From assembly GCA_002372735.1 (NCBI GenBank), contig DFIE01000173.1, positions 1-9,447 on the forward strand: 9,447 nt of DNA, written 5' to 3'. The first letter of the stretch is position 1. Each line of letters begins with the position of its first letter. A program made the position numbers and the translations under genes. Positions 6,199 to 9,447 of this stretch are shown piece by piece. Source of the stretch: Clostridiales bacterium UBA3705 (GTDB taxonomy: Bacteria > Bacillota_A > Clostridia > Oscillospirales > Oscillospiraceae). The notes beneath the pieces were generated by a model. The model had not been told where the DNA came from and did not search any database. It saw nothing but the letters and a program-made list of their open reading frames with translations.

Positions 6199-6618
6199 TT
6201 ATTCCCCGCCCTGATACACGGCGCCGGGATAGGTGACGGTGTCGCCGGCGGCGGTTTTCACCTCCAGCCGGCCGAAGCCCTCATCCAGCAGGGACAGGGT
6301 GAGGGTGTCCCCCGCCGCCAGGCTCACGCTGTAAAAGCTGTAGTTCATCCGGTTGACATCCAGCAGGTTGATGTCGTAAACACCGGCCTGGCCGCCAAAG
6401 GCGGAGAAGTCAAAGTCGTACCGGCCCCCGGCGCTGATTTGGGCGGTATTGATGGGCTTGCCCCAGTCGCCGGCGGAGCTGTGGGTGATGTACACCCCCT
6501 TCAGCGCGGTGTCCAGCCGGTTTTGCAGGTGCAGCTCCCCGGTGGGCAGCAGCTGGCAGGCTGTCAGGCCCAGGACAAGCAGCAAAACACAGAGCAGGGA
6601 AAGCAGACGTCTTTTCAT
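6199..6618 (-). CDS. small secreted lipoprotein of unknown function
   Basis: A 139-residue protein with a clear lipoprotein signal: MKRR, a leucine-rich core and the lipobox LTAC with Cys21, so it should be anchored outside the cytoplasmic membrane. The mature part (about 118 residues) is beta-rich with no cysteine. It contains GVYITHSSAGDWG (41-53), an ISAGGRYDF turn, GVYDINLLDVNRMNYSFYSVSL and GDTLTLSL. This order, a short strand, Ser-rich then Trp-Gly, a YDI strand and a GDT-L-L strand, recalls a compact domain seen in many clostridial surface proteins, often repeated; here there is only one copy. The ATG at 6618 has AAGGAG six bases upstream and lies 28 bp after hslO, so it is probably co-transcribed. 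Function is not recognised. Confidence 0.85.
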   Translation of the reverse strand: MKRRLLSLLCVLLLVLGLTACQLLPTGELHLQNRLDTALKGVYITHSSAGDWGKPINTAQISAGGRYDFDFSAFGGQAGVYDINLLDVNRMNYSFYSVSLAAGDTLTLSLLDEGFGRLEVKTAAGDTVTYPGAVYQGGE

Positions 6619-6646
6619 GGCAGGCTCCTTTCTCGCGGGGCGCAGA

Positions 6647-7525
6647 TCACAGATGCTCTAAAATCTCCCGGATCTGCCCGGGGGTGAACCGATAATCGGC
6701 ATCGCAGAACTGGCACTCAATGCGGATGGTCTCTCCCTCCCGGACAATCTGCTCCAGCTCCTGCCGGCCCAGACTGATCAGGGTAGCCTCCACCCGCTGA
6801 CGGCTGCAGTAGCAGCGGTATTCCACGGGCTCGGGGTCAAAGAACTCCAGGTCCATGCCCCCGGTGACCTTGGTGAGCAGCTGCTGCAGGCTCAGGCCGG
6901 CTTCCAGCATGGCGGTGACGCTGCCCGCCCCGGCAATGCCCTGCTCCAGCCGGTCAATGATCTCCTCCGGGGCGCCGGGCAGCAGCTGCAGCAAAAAGCC
7001 GCCGGCGGTCTTGACGCTCTGGTCCCGGTCCACCAGCACCCCCAGGCCGCAGGCGGAGGGGGTCTGCTCCGACTGGACCAGGTAGGCGGTGACGTCGTCG
7101 CCGATCTCCCCGGAGACCAGCTCCACGCTGCCCACGTAGGGCTCCTTCATCTGCAGGTCCCGGATCACGGTGAGCATGCCGTCGGTGCCCACAGCGGCCC
7201 CCACGTCCAGCTTACCGGCATATTTTTCCAGCAGGGTGATGTGGGGGTTTTGTACGTAGCCCCGCACGTTGCCCTGGCTGTCCGCCACGGCCAGCAAAGT
7301 GCCCAGGGGACCGCCGCCCTTGATCTGCAGGGTGAGGGAGCCGTTTTCAATCTTTTGCATATTGCCCAGGATGGAGGCGGCGGTGAGGGTGCGGCCCAGG
7401 GCCGCGGTGGCGGTGGGGGTGGTCTGATGGATCTGTCTCGCCCGCTCCACCAGGTGCTTGGAATAGATGGCCGCGGCCTTGACCCAGCCGTCTGTGGTCA
7501 TGGCGCGGAGAATTTGGTCTTGCAT
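6647..7525 (-). CDS. hslO: redox-regulated molecular chaperone Hsp33
   Basis: Hsp33 is a cytoplasmic holdase chaperone that is switched on when oxidants release zinc from its C-terminal cysteine centre and disulfides form. The 292-residue protein has the normal length. The N-terminal domain shows TTDGWVKAAAIYSKHLVERA and GRTLTAASILG, and the centre GGGPLGTLLAVADSQGNVRGYVQNP. The C-terminal zinc site is intact: Cys238 and Cys240 (CYC), then Cys271 and Cys274 (CQFC), 30 residues between the pairs. The ATG at 7525 has AAGGAG nine bases upstream and lies 24 bp after the methyltransferase stop. In a likely strict anaerobe it would protect proteins during brief oxygen or bleach exposure. Confidence 0.97.
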   Translation of the reverse strand: MQDQILRAMTTDGWVKAAAIYSKHLVERARQIHQTTPTATAALGRTLTAASILGNMQKIENGSLTLQIKGGGPLGTLLAVADSQGNVRGYVQNPHITLLEKYAGKLDVGAAVGTDGMLTVIRDLQMKEPYVGSVELVSGEIGDDVTAYLVQSEQTPSACGLGVLVDRDQSVKTAGGFLLQLLPGAPEEIIDRLEQGIAGAGSVTAMLEAGLSLQQLLTKVTGGMDLEFFDPEPVEYRCYCSRQRVEATLISLGRQELEQIVREGETIRIECQFCDADYRFTPGQIREILEHL

Positions 7526-7549
7526 TGCAAAATGCTCCTTTGTAAGAAT

Positions 7550-8287
7550 TCAGGGTTTGCGGGCAGCCAGGAAGACCCGCTGCTCCGCCGGGCCCGGGGT
7601 CTCCAGCCGCCGGTCGCCGTACAGGCGGACGTCTGTAAAGCCCGCCTCCCCCAGCCAGGCGGTGAGCTCTTCGGTGCGGTAGGCGTACTCCAGGTGCTCC
7701 TCCCGGCTGCGGGCCCAGAGCCGGCCCCCGCGCCGGAAGATGTCCATGCCGTAGCGGCAGATGCGGGTGTCCGGGTCAAACTCCGCCCGCCAGAGGCAGA
7801 AGACGTCGTCGTCCTCGTCCAAAAAGATCTGGCCGTCCAGGGCCCGGAGCTTGTGCTCGGTGTTGATGTCAAACACAAACAGGCCGCCGGGGTTCAGGGC
7901 CCTGTACACCCGGGCCATGGTCTTGCGGCAGTCCTCCGGCCGGGTGAGATAGTTGATGCCGTCCAGGCAGCAGACCACCAGATCCACCGGCATGGGCAGG
8001 GTGAGCTGCTGCATTTTTTGACGGATAAAGTAGGGCGGTTGTTCCAGGTCCATGGCCTTTTCATAGGCCTGGGTGAGCATTTCCTCTGAGGCGTCCGCCC
8101 CCAGTACCCGCAATCCCAGCCCCGCCAGCAGCACCGCCATAGAGCCGGTGCCGCAGGCCAGGTCCAGGGCGGAGGCGGGGGTGAAGTCATAGGCGGCCCA
8201 GACGGACCGGTAGAAGGCCAGGATGTCCTCATAGGGGATGTCGTTGGTCAGCCGGTCATAGGACGCGGCCAGGGTTTCATATGCCAT
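7550..8287 (-). CDS. class I SAM-dependent methyltransferase
   Basis: A 245-residue Rossmann-fold methyltransferase. The SAM-binding motif I is ALDLACGTGSMAVLLAGLG (40-58), followed by the acidic residue Asp65 in GADASEEML, and DLVVCCLDGINYL as the later strand; NPGGLFVFDINTEHKL is the usual post-motif segment. The N-terminus MAYETLAASYDRLTNDIPYE resembles the YqeM group of Firmicutes methyltransferases, whose substrate is not firmly known. The ATG at 8287 has GGAGG seven bases upstream; an in-frame extension to 8326 would run into the ftsZ terminator hairpin and is unlikely. It heads a minus-strand set with hslO and a lipoprotein gene. Substrate is not predictable from sequence. Confidence 0.9.
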   Translation of the reverse strand: MAYETLAASYDRLTNDIPYEDILAFYRSVWAAYDFTPASALDLACGTGSMAVLLAGLGLRVLGADASEEMLTQAYEKAMDLEQPPYFIRQKMQQLTLPMPVDLVVCCLDGINYLTRPEDCRKTMARVYRALNPGGLFVFDINTEHKLRALDGQIFLDEDDDVFCLWRAEFDPDTRICRYGMDIFRRGGRLWARSREEHLEYAYRTEELTAWLGEAGFTDVRLYGDRRLETPGPAEQRVFLAARKP

Positions 8288-8302
8288 AGGGCTCCCTCCG
8301 AT

Positions 8303-8337
8303 AAAAAAGGGACTGTTGCGGCGCAACAGTCCCTTTT
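8303..8337 (-). terminator. intrinsic terminator after ftsZ
   Basis: On the minus strand, a 15-base-pair perfect stem (8337-8323 with 8319-8305) with a 3-base loop is followed by a run of six T (8308-8303). It begins 11 bases past the ftsZ stop codon and should end the ftsZ transcript. It also has four A bases at the other end, but no plus-strand gene reaches it. The methyltransferase ribosome site begins only a few bases beyond. Confidence 0.92.
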
Positions 8338-8347
8338 GTCAGGCGAA

Positions 8348-9447
<1,100 letters not shown>

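Overview
This 9.4 kb window is GC-rich (about 65% by eye), densely coded chromosomal DNA. It most likely comes from a high-GC gut Clostridium relative of the Oscillospiraceae/Ruminococcaceae type (Flavonifractor/Lawsonibacter-like). That placement is an inference from GC content, the FtsZ C-terminus ending in DIDAIFSIFKK, strong AGGAGG ribosome sites and Gram-positive style lipoproteins. No database search was possible.

Layout. From the left edge to 5146 lies one tightly packed minus-strand operon, read right to left: modA, modB, modC (molybdate ABC importer), moaA, moaC (first step of molybdenum cofactor synthesis), a stand-alone MOSC-domain protein, and a MoeA-like molybdopterin-binding protein cut by the window edge. 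Junctions are 2-21 bp gaps or 4-10 bp overlaps, so the genes should be co-transcribed and largely translationally coupled. The proteins import molybdate, build the pterin precursor from GTP, and presumably insert, carry or hand over the finished cofactor.

Divergent from modA, on the plus strand at 5335-6114, is an IclR-family regulator. The AT-rich 188 bp between them holds two 15-bp palindromes, TTCCGTATTACAGAA and TTCCGTAATACGGAA, whose centres are 21 bp apart. They sit almost exactly midway between a good modA promoter (TTGCAT-17-TAGAAT) and a plausible extended -10 promoter for the regulator. No ModE-type regulator and no room for a molybdenum-cofactor riboswitch is visible. This suggests an IclR-type switch controlling molybdate uptake and cofactor synthesis, which is the most interesting point of the window.

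From 6139 to 6187 a perfect 20-bp-stem bidirectional terminator separates the regulator from a second minus-strand cluster: a class I SAM methyltransferase, the redox chaperone Hsp33 (hslO), and a small lipoprotein with a compact beta-rich domain. Further right, ftsZ (5' end off the window) ends in a strong hairpin terminator that leaves no room for a promoter before the methyltransferase.

No mobile elements, CRISPR arrays, tRNA or rRNA genes were seen, and no gene-free stretch exceeds 300 bases.
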